Source: Azolla caroliniana
Taxonomy: Eukaryota; Polypodiophyta
Length of the DNA: 64,000 bases
Direction: 5' to 3'
Assembly: GCA_043228905.1 (NCBI GenBank)
Contig: JBHGNT010000003.1
Span: forward strand, 26,223,304-26,287,303
This document shows, piece after piece, positions 50,601-62,839 of this stretch. The notes under the pieces are model-generated. The model saw only the letters and a list, made by a program, of their open reading frames with translations, was not told the origin of the DNA and searched no databases. The position numbers and the translations under genes are program-made. Position 1 is the first letter of the stretch. Each line of letters opens with the position of its first letter.

Positions 50601-53600
50601 CAGATGATACAAAGCGGCAGATCATACTTGAAAATAATTGGGTATACCTCAAAGGTACGCAATGCTTTGTGAGTGAAGATCGTACTATCTTACAACAAAA
50701 TGCTCGCCGTAAAGCATATGAAGAAAGATTGAAAAATAAGGTTAAGGATGTGCCTAAAGATGGAAATGTAGGCAAATAGGGACACGTGATCTATGAGACT
50801 AACCCACACCCTTTATGACTATGCTTTTGGAATTGCAATGGATACCGATGGAATGCGGGATTTGGCATAGAGGATTTCACCGATGACTCGGATATCACAC
50901 TTCTTGTTGAAACATGGGAGCATGATACTCAAAGGATTCAAGGTTTAGGAAACTATAATGTACACTCTTTGATATGGAAGAAAAATCTAAGGCAAAGAAG
51001 AGGACAAGGAGGGGTGGCATGTTTGATTAAGAAGGAAATAGAGAAATGTGTCAATCATAAAAAATGATGAAAATAAATGCTACCTATGGCTCAAAATAGA
51101 AACACCTAATGATTTGCCCACTTTTGTAGTTGGATGTTACATTCCTCATCAAGATTCTAACTTTTATGCTTGTTTGGATAAAGATCAACCGTTGCCCAAT
51201 CTAGAAGATGATATTGCTTATTTCAAATCCAAAGGGGAAGTTATTGTCTTTGGTGACATGAATGCTCGTACAAGAAGTTTCCAACTTGATTCACAAGAAT
51301 CTTTCATGCCACATATCTCAAGGATGCAAGAGGATATGCAAATGTATAGCCACTCTTCTAGCGATGAAAAAGATCCGGACCAATTTGGGAAGTTACTCCT
51401 ACAAATGTGCAATAGTACCGGATTGCATATTGCAAATGGTATTTCCTTATGGCCCAACACTAATGGTTTTACATGTAGAAAACACAACGAAAATAGTGTG
51501 ATCGACTATGTGCTACTTTCTGAAGGTATTTTGGATCGTATACATAAATTCTCACTTGGTGAATGGACACCGGAATCCGATCATAGGCCTTAAATATGTA
51601 TTGATCTCAAATGTATGCATAGGTTTGATTGTGAGAAGGCTATTGAAGATAATAAACAACCGCACTTGAGCATGAACCTTAAGCGAGCACCCATGTATTC
51701 CAAGATGGTTGAGGATATGTTACAAATGACAAAGATACAACATGGTGCCACACTAGAATGCAAATGGGAAGCTTTCAAGAAAGTCATTCTCTCTTGTACA
51801 AACAAATGTTTTTCGACCAACTGCACATCTTGGAAATGCACCAAGAAACTTAGGAAAAAATGGTTTGATAAAGAATGTCGTGAAGCTCAAAAGTGCCTTA
51901 TGGTTTTGGATGTAGTTCAGGATAAAGAGAATTACCAAAAGCATTTGCATGAGTATAAAAGGCTTATTCAAAGAAAGAGAAGAATATGGGAAGTTACTCA
52001 ACAATTTATCCAAACGCAAGAGAAAGCACATGCATGTGCTAAATTTTGGGGAAATCTAAAGGGGAAACGTGATGAGAGTTATGGTGACTTAACTCTTCAC
52101 GACTTGTCTATGCATTGTAAGAATTTATATGAGTTATCTCTTGCCGGAAAGATGATGTGTTATGGTTCTCTTTCACATATGCGTCCCTTCTTTACAATTG
52201 AAGATATATGCATAGGGCTTACAAAATTGGCCTCTCGAAAGGCAAACGATCTTCAATGTATAAAGGCTGAAATGCTCAAATGAACGGGAAAGGAAGCACA
52301 TATATGGATAAACGATATGTTTAATGATGCATTGCAACATGGTACACCATACGATTGGACTACAAATTGGATCAAACCTTTACATAAAGGTGGAGATATA
52401 AATAATGTAAACAACTATCGAACCATCATGGTTGGCTCATTAATGGCAAAACTATTTGGATGTATAATGGAATCAAAGATAAGTGTATGGGCTGAAAAAA
52501 GTGGTAAGAGAGCTTATGGACAAGCTGGCTTTCGGAAACACCATAGCACCATTGATCACCTTATCACCCTTCGAGTATTAATGGAGGAAAGTCGCCTTAG
52601 AGGTAAAGGTTTATATTGTTGCTTTGTAGACTTCAAGAAAGCTTTTGATATGGTACCTCGTGAGCATCTTTGGAGGTGAATGGAAGAACTTGAGGTGCCA
52701 AGTGATATATGCTTGCAATTTCCCAAATTTATGAGAAGGTTATATGTTGTGTGCGCATGAGAGATAAACTTTCAGATTTTTTCAAAAGCACTATTGGTGT
52801 TAAGCAAGGATGCCCACTCTCACCAACACTATTTGGTCTATGCATTGATGAATTGGAAGAAATGGTTACCAAGTTTGCAAAGGAAGAATGTGTTGAAGAA
52901 GTTGCCATTGGGAATGTTGTGATTATGCTTTTGCTATATGCAGATGATGTAGTGCTTTTTACAAATACTTTAGGAGATGCACAAAAGCTTATGAAGGCAT
53001 TGAATTTTTTTTGCATGCATACTAAATTAAGTGTCAATAGCTCTAAAACAAAGATTATGCTTGTGAAGAGCCAAAAAAGAGATAAACCATGCATTATGTA
53101 CAACAATGAGCCACTTGAATGTGTGGAAAGCTTCAAATATCTTGGCCTTGAAGTCCCTTCAAATCATAGATGGAATGAATGTGCTACACGCCGCTTAGAG
53201 GCGGGTAAGCGAGCATACTATGCATTTGAGAACACATGCAACCTTGGAGATATTAAGTGTTGGGTCCTCAAGAAATATCTTTTCGACACTTTGGTGACAC
53301 CGGTTCTTCTCTATAGGGTGGAAGTATGGGGCAGTAGCATCCCTAAATCTATGTGGAAAGAGTTTGAAAATGTCCAAAAACATTTTCTTACAAAGTTTCA
53401 AGTTAAGAAACAAACGCCCTACACCCTCCTCCTTGAGACGAAATCGCTTCCCATTGAGACCATGGCCATGGAAAGGGTTGTTGAATACATGCTTAAGGTT
53501 CAAAAAAGTCCCTCACATCGACTTCCTAGAATTGCGTGGGAAGCAAGCAAAAAGATCCAAAAGACGCATAAAAGCAAAATTTTGTGTTCCAGTTGGATGC

Positions 53601-54232
53601 AAGATATAGGAAAATGGTTTGGTAGATGGGATGCGAGACACTTGCTTCATGATGCATCATTAGATTCCTCTGTAAATGAGGCCTTTTTGCAACGCCGATG
53701 TATCATGACATGGGAAAAATGTGGAGGCTCGCGCTTCACACATTATACTACACATGTTGCACCTAACTACAAAACCATATTCTTTGCGGAACAGGGAAAT
53801 CGTACACATCGATACATGTTAGAGCCCATACTATTATCTGCCATTCGAACCATTGCTTCCATGCGACTTAGCTCACATGCATTGCGATGTGAAACAAGGC
53901 GTTGGGGCACAAGTGATGAGAGTGGTCGACTATGCACACTTTGTCCTAAACAAGTTCGCGAGTCTGAGTATCACACTTTGATACAATGCTCTGCCTTTGA
54001 TCATATTCGACCATTCTTTCCACATCTCTTCGACCGAGCCCAATCTTTGCTAATTCCTCTCACAACCACAATGTGCACTCTCGATTGCAACATTCATTGG
54101 TAAAGTTCTTGAATATCGAGAGTCACTACTCACTTTCACACGTATCACGTGAAATGTAATATTTTTGGTCTCGTAGGTCATATTTGACCTCCGAAAACGA
54201 TAATATAATCTATCTATCTATCTATCTATCTC
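50601..54232 (+). mobile_element. Near-complete LINE with AP-type endonuclease, RT and (TATC)n tail
   Basis: The order is the end of a possible ORF1 (to about 50779), then an APE-type endonuclease, reverse transcriptase, a C-terminal CCHC motif, a short 3' UTR, and a (TATC)n tail at 54211-54232. The tail is a tetranucleotide repeat instead of poly(A). The sequence is much less decayed than other LINEs here. The 5' limit is set by the microsatellite and is uncertain. A partial relative lies at 34.7-37.9 kb. Confidence 0.88.
50822..54103 (+). pseudogene. LINE ORF2 (endonuclease-reverse transcriptase), with few lesions
   Basis: Endonuclease motifs are WNCNGYRWNAGF, LLVETWEH, VIVFGDMNAR, SVIDYVLLS and the end-of-domain ESDHRP. 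RT motifs are GQAGFRKHHSTIDHLITLR, CCFVDFKKAFDMVPREHLW, GVKQGCPLSPTLFGLCIDEL and the catalytic LLLYADDVVLF, followed by VESFKYLGLEV. The C terminus has CTLCPKQVRESEYHTLIQC, a CCHC-type motif. Lesions by eye: a frameshift near 51045, TAA at 51591, TGA near 52281, TGA near 52677 and a frameshift near 52700-52740. Each is a small change, so the parent copy may have been functional recently. Confidence 0.9.
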
Positions 54233-57148
54233 TCCCCCAATTATTGCTTCTTTATCTTGATCTCTATTTCATCTTGCTGATCTTGTTTTCACTAACTTGA
54301 TGTTCTTCAACACTATGATGCTATGTTTGTTCTACCACTGATGATCTCCCGCTCCAACACATATTATATCCTTCATCGAGAATTTAAAGTACATAATTGA
54401 AGTTTGATTACCCATGGAGAGAAACCATACCACAATAATCCAAAACTACCATCCCATTACTCACCCATAATGAATGATCCATAAACAACAAGAAATTGCA
54501 TGCCAAACACAACAAGAAAGGTTTTTTCATTTGTCTTTATAAATAAGCTACATTTAAGAGTTAAATGATAAATAGTCTCAAAACTTGTACTTCATTGGTC
54601 CATGCTTTAGTTCACCATGTGGGGATGCTTGCATATACATTAGAATGTTCTCTCGTGTGCAATTAAATACAATTGCAAACACATAGAAGGAGAATTTATT
54701 TTGGCAGGCAAGGTGTAGATGAGCTTCTAAATTTTGGAATCGAGCAAGTAATAGAAACCCTAAAGGTGGGTGTTGATCACATGGCTTTACATGACGGTAT
54801 GTTCATACATGTTGGAATCATGGATCTCGGCATACAAAATGACCCCTGTACCATAATGCTTTGATTGAGTTTTACGTTGAATATGGAAAATAGAGGATGC
54901 TTGGTCATTGTAAATGTGGAGGTATATTGGATGCATGTGATGGATGACCCAAAGATGGTATCTCGATATGTTGAATATGAACATGATGAGGAAGATTGAT
55001 TTGGTTTGAACATATGCAAATTCATGGTATGTTTCAACTATTGAGGAAGTGTTCAATCAAGTTTATCAAAAGAAGGATTCATGGCTAGCTATTGTCTTAC
55101 ACAATACGGGTTGGGGAAGGATAATCATCTCCTATCTATCATTTTGTATTTTGTAGCTAATATGGGTTTTTAAACTAATGGAAGGATATGTTTTCTAAAA
55201 ATTAAAATAAAAAAGAAAAAAGAAAAGAAAGAAAGCACTAAACCCTAAATTTCAGAGGTAGAATATTATATCTTTGATTTTTTCTCTCCTCAAGCCTCCA
55301 TATATTTTGGAGGCAAGCTTTTAAAAGTTCTCCATGTCATGGATGGTCATGCGTAGATCATGAATGGATCATGCATTGGTCATGTAGAGAAAAAAAACAC
55401 AAACTTTTTAAAAGTTTGTTAATATCAGCGAAATGTTTGCCAACTTAATTGAAATGTTCACCTAAGACTTTCATACCAAAAGAATATACCCCACCTAGAA
55501 GACATATGGTCATGTCTAAACAAGCACATGTATTTGTCATATATGGAAGTACTAATCAAGACAAGAGATGTAATATCATGAATAACTTGATAGATTGATA
55601 TATGCATAAAGAAAAGTGGGACTAAAGACAAAAGGACCATATGGCTTGAACACACGATAAATCCACACAAAGGCTAGCATGGTGGTCTAACTAGTATCAA
55701 CTCGATTTCGATATATCTCCTATACTAGTGATGCAAATTCACAAAATGTGTAGAATGATAATTAACTAGGGGCATTAAAATGAGAGATCGATGCATGATT
55801 AAGTATGTTGTATCTCAAATACAACAATTTCACAATGTAGACGAGAATAATTGATCCTTGATAGAAGTAAGAACTAGGCATTTGTTAGTTTAATTATTAT
55901 CAAAATTAGGTTGTGTAGCACATTGGATTATCGCGTTGGACTTTGTGTCCAAAGTTTGTGGCTTCATAGAATCTATGCAATATTTCACTTTCTTTTGAAC
56001 TTCCAAGAAGGCCTGAATATTCACGGATTATTATACGATAATCTTTAATTCGGCTCAGATTGCAGAAACAATTGAATGTTGGAATTTTGAAATTCCGCTG
56101 GTAAAATTCAGAAGGATCATGCAAGAAGGCAATATCATCTTCTGGCCATAATCCGTGAATCCAACAAAGCAAAGCAACACTTTTCAATTCACTTTTAAGC
56201 AGTCGTTTAAGTGGCAATCTTGATGAATCACTAGCAAGAAGATGCTTTGCATTTTTCTTTGGGAAATTAGCTTTATATGCGAAGCTTGCTTGGGACTATG
56301 GATGGTTGGCTCTGGGCCATCCCATCTAACCTTGCCTCCAAAACAATGTATCCCATATACTAATGATATACTGCCTTGTAGAGACATCCATTGATCGAAG
56401 TCTTGATAAGATGTTTCCTTTAAGAACCAAAGTTAGGGAGTCTTCATTAGATGCTTCTAAATTACAAGTTGGACATATATCTTGGAGAGTATGCTTACTG
56501 GTCATGTCTTCTAAAGATGTTCATAGTCACACTACCCTTAGGCAAGCTCCCTAACATTCAACTTCATCATTTGTCAAAAAAACTCCAACTTGAGTGGATC
56601 CATCTACTGGGTAAGAAAATGAAAGTTGCTAGGATTGCATCTCAACAACTTGTGGGATTAATCAACCCCGCACATCATTAATGTCATGAAAGACCTCCAG
56701 AACTTTCACAAAGTATGAGCACCATGAGTGGTTTTAAAAAGAAGAAGCTCAATGAGGATGCAAAAGAGATAATCTAAATGGATAGAAGCTTGATGAATAA
56801 ACCAAGTAAGGATGGGTATTTCTACATTCCCTAACTTAAGAGTGGTTGGATGGATGTAGGACTCCATAAATTGCTTCTATATCAGCTTATGTGTTGTAAA
56901 TATCAACTATCAACTCATCGTTATACCAAAGGAATCCTTGTTTGTAAATGCCCCTAATGGGGAGGGATTCAACCTCTTTGTCAAGAATGAATTAAAGATG
57001 GAAAATGAGATCAACTAATTCCGAGTGCAATAAATGATACAGATGAATAAAGATGTGGTGTGTTTCATTAGAATCATACTACCCCAAATGAATTGCTACT
57101 CAGTGAAGGAGGTTCCTCTAGATACAACCACCATTCTCTCTCTACTCT
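54233..57148. other. Intergenic, no gene recognised
   Basis: Decayed DNA with short frames. The minus-strand frames at 55906-56387 and plus-strand frames at 56363-56681 contain leucine-rich stretches, but I cannot tie them to a family. A tRNA-like stretch is listed separately. Confidence 0.4.
55909..55980 (+). pseudogene. Degenerate tRNA-like sequence, possibly a SINE head
   Basis: GTGTAGCACATTGGATTA resembles the tRNA D-arm and A box. TTGGACTTTGTGTCCAA folds as an anticodon stem-loop with TTG in the loop. The B box is poor (GTGGCTTCATAG), and the acceptor ends do not pair. It is therefore not a working tRNA gene. Confidence 0.4.
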
Positions 57149-57520
57149 CCCCCCTCCCCCCCCCCCCCCCCCTCTCTCTTATTTCTCGAATCTCCACGCA
57201 CATTTGATCCATCCATCCAAAGAAAATGGCTGGCTGGCTCTTTGGTATAATACTATACATATTTATATTCATTCACACATAAAGACTACACTACATATAC
57301 GATCGTAACTCATAACAATTGTAATCCTAACAACGTGCATATATTCATACATCTATAAGATTTGCTTGTACCTCCTCCGGAGTCCGATTCTTCCATAAAA
57401 CAAGCAAAGAACTAGAGACAAAATGAAACAGGGGAGCTTATTTGACCAGATCACGGAGTATCTATCATGCGTTTTCTTTTAACACATACATTGTTACACA
57501 CACACACACACAGACATACA

Positions 57521-57578
<58 letters not shown>

Positions 57579-57588
57579 GTAAGTAGTC
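57149..57588 (+). promoter_or_regulatory. Metacaspase upstream region with C-run and (GA)n tract
   Basis: A C-run lies at 57149-57172, a (CA)n run near 57496-57512, and an uninterrupted (GA)n of about 50 bases at 57524-57574. The (GA)n ends 14 bases before the ATG and is probably transcribed in the 5' leader. GA tracts next to plant starts can bind BBR/BPC factors; that role here is inference. Confidence 0.6.
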
Positions 57589-59489
57589 ATGGCGAAGAGA
57601 GCTGTGTTAGTAGGGTGCAACTACCCTGGAACCAAAGCTGAGCTCCATGGTTGCATTAACGATGTCAATCGCATCCATAGGACGCTCATCCAACGGTTCG
57701 GATTTGCTGAATCCGACATCACCATCCTCATTGATACTGATCGTCAACACAGGCAACCTACGGGTGCCAACATCAAGAGATCTCTCCATAACCTTGTTTC
57801 CGAGGCTCGACCAGGGGATGTCCTCTTCTTCCACTATAGTGGCCATGGTGTACGCTTGCCAGCTGAGACCGGAGAGGACGATGACACCGGTTATGATGAA
57901 TGCATTGTGCCGTGCGATATGAACCTTATTACTGGTAACTCTAACCTCTATACGTACCTTGATTGATGTGCCGTGCAATATGAAACTTATTACCCATATG
58001 TACCAATATGAACCTTGATTGATGTGTGTATTTCTGTACCAACCGATAGATGTAGGTATGGCTGGTTTTGATTTAACATCCAAGGACATCAACAAGATTG
58101 ATGCAGATACGGTTGGTTTGGATCCAAATGTTCATGGATGCCAAATATGATCAACTGGATGGAAGGATATGTAGGTCCTATTAATTAAAGTCTGTGGAGG
58201 CCAAATATGATTGATGGATACATAGATAGATTTAACTAATTTCGTCAATATGATGGATGGATAGTCATATAGATCTGTCAATGTCCTTGGATGCTAAATC
58301 AAAACTAGATGCTATTAAATGATCATGAGAGTGAAGCAGTTACACAACATGAAGTGGAATGTTATAAATAAGGTCTATTAACAAGGTGAAATAGAGAGGG
58401 GATTATGCCCAGGATAATATAGAACAAGTACATATCGCAGATAGTTCATCCAAGAGCGCACTCCTCCTCTAGCCTTATACTTGCTTAATTTATTGTCAGT
58501 TACTGATTAATGTTTGTTAATCACATGATTAGGTGATCACGCCATGATATTGATCTTGAAATGTGGAAAATGCAGATGACGATTTCCGAGAAATAGTTGA
58601 TGAAGTTCCACAAGGTGTTACATTTACCTTAATATCGGATTCATGCCACAGTGGTGGGCTTATTAATAATGCCAAAGAGCAGATTGGAGAAAGTACAGGT
58701 CAGAACCGAGAAGATGAACATGCTGTGAAGCAAGGTGGATTTAGAGAGGGACTTAGACATTTCTTGTCTGATAAAATACACGGGGCACTTCATGATCGTG
58801 GAATTGATATCAATCTCAGACATGAGCATAGGAGGTATAAAGACCAGGATGAATATTACCAGAATGTGGCATACGATGGAGAAGGATATGTGAAGAGTAG
58901 AGCTCTTCCAATATCAACGTTCATTGAGATGTTGAAACAAGAATCGGGGAAAGAGGATGTTGATGTGGGGTCGATTCGCCCCACACTTTTTGACATGTTT
59001 GGTGCGGATTCCAGCTCGAAAGTCAAGAAATTTGTCAAAGTTTTGTTACAAGGCATATACAATGGTAATGGTGGAAGTGGCCATCATGGTTTGGTTGGTG
59101 CAGTGGGGGCTTTAGCTCAACAATTCCTTAAAACCAAGCTTGACCAAGTCGAGGATTCTGATCAATATTTTAAACCGGCTTTAGATACCCCTGTGTCTGA
59201 TAAGACTGAAGCTTTTGCGGGGTCTGATGCCCAAAGAGATATGGGAATACTTGTTAGTGGTTGTCAATCTCACGAGACTTCTGCTGATGCCAACCCAAGT
59301 GGTAATGCACAAGATGCTTATGGTGCTATGAGTAATGCACTCCAAATTGTGCTTGCCCGAAGGGATGGGCCGATAACAAACTATCAACTTGTCACTGAAG
59401 CTAGAAGGCTTCTAAAAGCCCAAGGATTTTCGCAGCATCCGGGTCTTTATTGTACTGATGAAAACGTGCACGCAACTTTTATTTGCTGA
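57589..59489 (+). CDS. Type II metacaspase
   Basis: A Ca-dependent cysteine protease that cleaves after Arg/Lys, used in stress and wound responses. Two exons, 57589-57934 and 58576-59489, join in phase 1 (MNLIT/D) to give 419 residues, the usual length. Catalytic His86 is in FHYSGHG and Cys139 in SDSCHSGG. The acidic EDDDTGYDE loop and CDMNLITDDDFRE follow the family. The variable linker starts after residue 145 and runs to about residue 248. It contains VKSRALP, with Lys222/Arg224 close to the known autocleavage Lys of Arabidopsis MC4. The p10-like part begins [10 protein letters not shown] at about residue 249 and ends [17 protein letters not shown]. There is no signal peptide and no N-terminal zinc-finger prodomain, which excludes type I. 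Confidence 0.96.
57907..58023 (+). repeat. Tandem partial copy of metacaspase exon 1 end in its intron
   Basis: The last 28 bases of exon 1 with the start of the intron (57907-57967, GTGCCGTGCGATATGAACC onward) are followed by a diverged copy (57968-58023, GTGCCGTGCAATATGAAAC onward). Both end CCTTGATTGAT. The copy has lost the GT donor. Confidence 0.9.
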
Positions 59490-59497
59490 AAGGAAAA

Positions 59498-59602
59498 CAT
59501 TCTATGGGTTCAATTCCTACCAAGTTTTGAAAATAAGTTGCTTTAGCTACATTCTATGGGCTCTTTTCCTACCTCCGTTTTGGAAATAAGTTGTTTTAGG
59601 TC
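59498..59602. repeat. Tandem 52-bp duplication in the metacaspase 3' UTR
   Basis: Two units share ATTCTATGGG, TCCTACC, TTTTG(G)AAATAAGTTG and TTTAG in order. They begin 9 bases after the stop codon. Confidence 0.85.
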
Positions 59603-60284
59603 CATTTAGCTTGAGCAACCCTTTTAGTTTGTAATACAATTGCACAACTGCGACCTATCTATCTATCTCCATAGATCCATAGATCCATCTATCTATCTAT
59701 ATAAAGAATACCACTATGGTGCGATATATCCATATTTTATTTGCAAAGTGTATGTTTAATAAACATATTTATGATTTTGTAACTGAAATGTCATCTTATC
59801 AATTCATCATGATTATGATGTATTTGTTTTGCAAGAAATGATTAGTTTGGGTAGGCTTGAAATTATAGAATGGGAACAAGAAAAAATAAATTTGATGTTA
59901 TGTAGATCTCGTAGTTTTTTATTTACTTGGGGATGACCTTGCAACTCCAAGAGTATTTTCGGCACCTTCAAACTCTAGGGAAAATTTCTCTATTGAATTA
60001 AGACAAATATATTATTTAATTAGTTTAGTAAAAAGGTGTTACACTTGACTAGAGAAGACATGATGGATTGAAATCTACAATTGAAGGGAAGGAAGATGTG
60101 ATCATGACAAGGTGGAAAGGTGTTCTCTTGAAAGAAACACCAAAAATTCACAAATGCATTCTAATACCATGGATATGTTAGATGCAAAGGAGGAATATGA
60201 TATTGAAAAAAAGGGAGGATAATATTGTTATTAGAGGTATGCAAGAGAATGAAATAGTGAATGCATTCTCTCGTAGAGAGTATT
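59603..60284. other. 3' flank of the metacaspase gene, no gene
   Basis: Contains TATC/ATAGATCC simple repeats at about 59656-59705. The rest is AT-rich DNA without a convincing frame. Confidence 0.45.
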
Positions 60285-60359
60285 ACGAAATTTCTTTGAA
60301 GATCACTTTGCTATGTGAGATGTTATTGTATATGCGTGTGATCTTCAAAGAAATTTCGT
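60285..60359. repeat. Perfect 22-bp inverted repeat with a 31-base loop
   Basis: ACGAAATTTCTTTGAAGATC (60285-60304, plus AC) is the exact reverse complement of 60338-60359. The flanks do not extend the stem. The right arm ends where an LTR-like stretch begins. Confidence 0.95.
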
Positions 60360-60796
60360 GAGGGGGTGCAGAGATTAAGAAGACAGGAATAACAGAAGAC
60401 TGAAAACCAAAGTATAGAGACACAAGATTTTTACGTGGAAACCCAAAAGGGAAAAACCATGGAACTTCACAGACTCCAAATAAATCACAATCTGTAACAG
60501 GAATGTACAAATAAGAATCTCAAGACAACAACCTTGAGTTCTTCTTCGTCTTACAACAATTACAGAGGAGTCACACACACTCTCTCTGTCTCCTCTCTTA
60601 CACCCAGGCTTGTGATACACTCATCAACACCCTCAACAACAACTACTATTCAACTAAAAAAAATGACTCCTTAATGATTTGCCCTAATTGTATTTATACT
60701 GATATACATATATGACTACAAATATGGCCCAATCAGATTCGGTCGATTTGGTTATTAGGTGAATCGGTTATCGGTTAGTCGATTCGGCTTATCTCA
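60359..60796 (-). repeat. Possible copia-type LTR fragment, minus strand
   Basis: On the minus strand a TATA-like AGTATAAATAC is followed by a leader-like part. This holds the stretch GGTTTTTCCCTTTTGGG next to TTTCCACGTAAAAATC, a pattern often seen in plant copia LTRs. The TG/CA limits given are tentative, and no partner was found. Confidence 0.45.
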
Positions 60797-60902
60797 TTAG
60801 TCGGTGCTAAATCGACTCCTAATGCAATATCCGAATTTCGAATCGGACAAGCCGACTATCATCTGACTCTTCGGTCGATTGGCTTCAGGATGATCCGACT
60901 GG

Positions 60903-61289
60903 TGTTAGAACCGGCCGTCAGGTGCGAAACAATCTCAACACTCTTTGAGATGAAGATCCTTAGAGTTTACAAAGAAACAAATTTATAACAATAGGCAACT
61001 GAAACATAGGACAATATCAACAATCGTGGAACAAAGAAAGAGAGACAACAGAGTAGGCACAAGTAAGATGTAACTGTATTATTCTCAGAGAGTTACAATA
61101 ACGCAATGTACAAATGAACAACCTTAAACTAGGTTACAAAAGTAAGTTTGAATACTAACCGAGTTAGGGCAAGTGCCCTCTCCACTATTTACGTGAATAG
61201 CCTAAACCTAGAATGTCCAAATGGGACAATGTGAATATGGCCATTATATACCCATATTCGATACTCCCCTGTAATGGGCGTATACAACA
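60903..61289 (-). repeat. LTR of copia family B, minus orientation
   Basis: It begins TGTTAGAACC and ends GTATACAACA on the plus strand. Its reverse complement matches the LTR at 50176-50375. It is the 3' LTR of the fragment at 61290-61740. Confidence 0.8.
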
Positions 61290-61740
61290 AAAATCTGTAA
61301 TAAAAGAAATGAACAAAAAATACAGATTTATACAAGGTTGTCGAACAAGTCGGCTTTGTTTGAGTTGACAGAATCCGAGAACAGAAGGCTGGGTCGACCG
61401 GGGTCAGATGAGCTGAAGCCGAGCCTCAGAACTATCGATGCTGATTGTTTGAAACCATCCTGAATGTTTGACTTAATCAGACAGATTCTTCTTTATGCCT
61501 ATTTGGTGCCGAAGGGATCAGAATCGATCCACTGGAAGACACTTGGTCATCCCATCTGCGACATTATCGATTGTAGGTATCTTCTCGAGGTTGATTTTCC
61601 CTGAAATGACGTAGTCCCAAACAAAGTGATATCCCACATCAATGTGCTTTGAGGCGTTGTGCTGAACTGGAATTTTCAACAAAGCGATAACACCCTAACT
61701 GTCATTGTAGACAATTGGACTCCATTTGTAATGTAAATGT
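61290..61740 (-). mobile_element. 3' end of a copia B element (RNase H end and 3' UTR)
   Basis: The minus strand reads KIPVQHNASKHIDVGYHFV and then IDNVADGMTKCLP, the usual end of copia RNase H, with one stop upstream. About 220 bases of 3' UTR lead into the LTR at 61289. The element is 5' truncated near 61740 or further decayed beyond it. Confidence 0.8.
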
Positions 61741-62839
61741 CACTATCTATGTGGATCCGAAGGTTGAATGTTAGCATGGAAGACAAGTAAGCAATATCCT
61801 GGCTCACATCAAATAAATTGCTTGAGTTTAGGGTAATATGTGGCAGCCAATAGAGACCATGACTTCTCGATATTGATTTATCATTAAAATCCTGATCATC
61901 ACCAAACATTCTTCTGATGTGCACTCCAATATGAGAGATTGCATCCTAAGGCCCATGGATTAGATGATCACTCTATTTATTTCCTGCATAGAAATTCAAG
62001 CCAATCAGAAAAAGTAAAGAGGCTTTTCCCTTCCATCCTTCCTTCATTCCTTCCCATCTCGTCTCATCTTTCCTAGATGAAACTTTACTCTCGAATGCCA
62101 CATCCTCTATATCTTCATGGACTGCTACAAATGCTTTTCGAAGCTTCTATTAGTTTATGTCGAATCCCAAGGAAGTCCTTATGGATCTCTGCCCGCTCAG
62201 CCTCGGGGGTTTGAAATGGGCTTGATCGTGAGGAAATGGGGCATGGCTTTGAGGAAATGCTCTAGGGTCTTAGCCTGACCATTCTTGAAGCTAAGGGAAC
62301 TTTTGAGTGCAGGAGAAGAAGCAAATGGGGAAGAAGAAGGGGAAGGCAGTCATGAGATCTCCATTGGAGACTGGCTTACCCAGAGAGTCCACCCACAACA
62401 CCACACTCTATAACGCAGAGATTAACAGACATGTAAAGAGGGAGAGTGAGGGATAGACTTCCTCTAAAGGGAGGGTCAGTTGTTCAGGTGTGCCAATGTG
62501 AGGGAGAGAGAGAGGGAAAGAGAAATAATGAAACACAAAGTGAGAGGGAAAAAAATCTATATTCCATTATGCCCCATGGGTGGGGTTTATATAGTACAAG
62601 AGGTAACCGTTACAAATAAAGAATGAGACAAGTAGGGAGTTACATTACGTACCCACTTTCTCACCTTTGTACACATGCACACAAATGTGCATGTGTTCAT
62701 ACATATACTCATCCCCACACACATTTATATTACACATTACACACCATACACATTACACCTGAACCCTCCTGTACACCTATACGGGTAACACCTTCTTGCA
62801 AACATGGGAAACTAACCATGTCTCACGATTGACAAAAGT
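61741..62839. other. Intergenic, possible LTR remnant, no gene
   Basis: A minus-strand TATA-like site (ACTATATAAACCCC near 62583-62596) and a G/A-rich stretch around 62420-62530 suggest another LTR, perhaps of the gag-bearing element to the right. Matching ends could not be found. Confidence 0.35.

Noticed and set aside
55906-56387. Possible disease-resistance (NLR) fragment on the minus strand
   Set aside because: The phrase LLCWIHGLWPEDD faintly resembles the NB-ARC LFPED region, but no P-loop, GLPL, MHD or LRR consensus is nearby.
57607-58095. A 162-codon minus-strand frame
   Set aside because: It is a shadow of metacaspase exon 1, which has the catalytic motif and correct splicing on the plus strand.
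60285-60359. microRNA precursor
   Set aside because: Arms are perfectly paired with no mismatches and the stem does not extend beyond 22 bp, which is too short for a plant miRNA precursor. Kept only as an inverted repeat.
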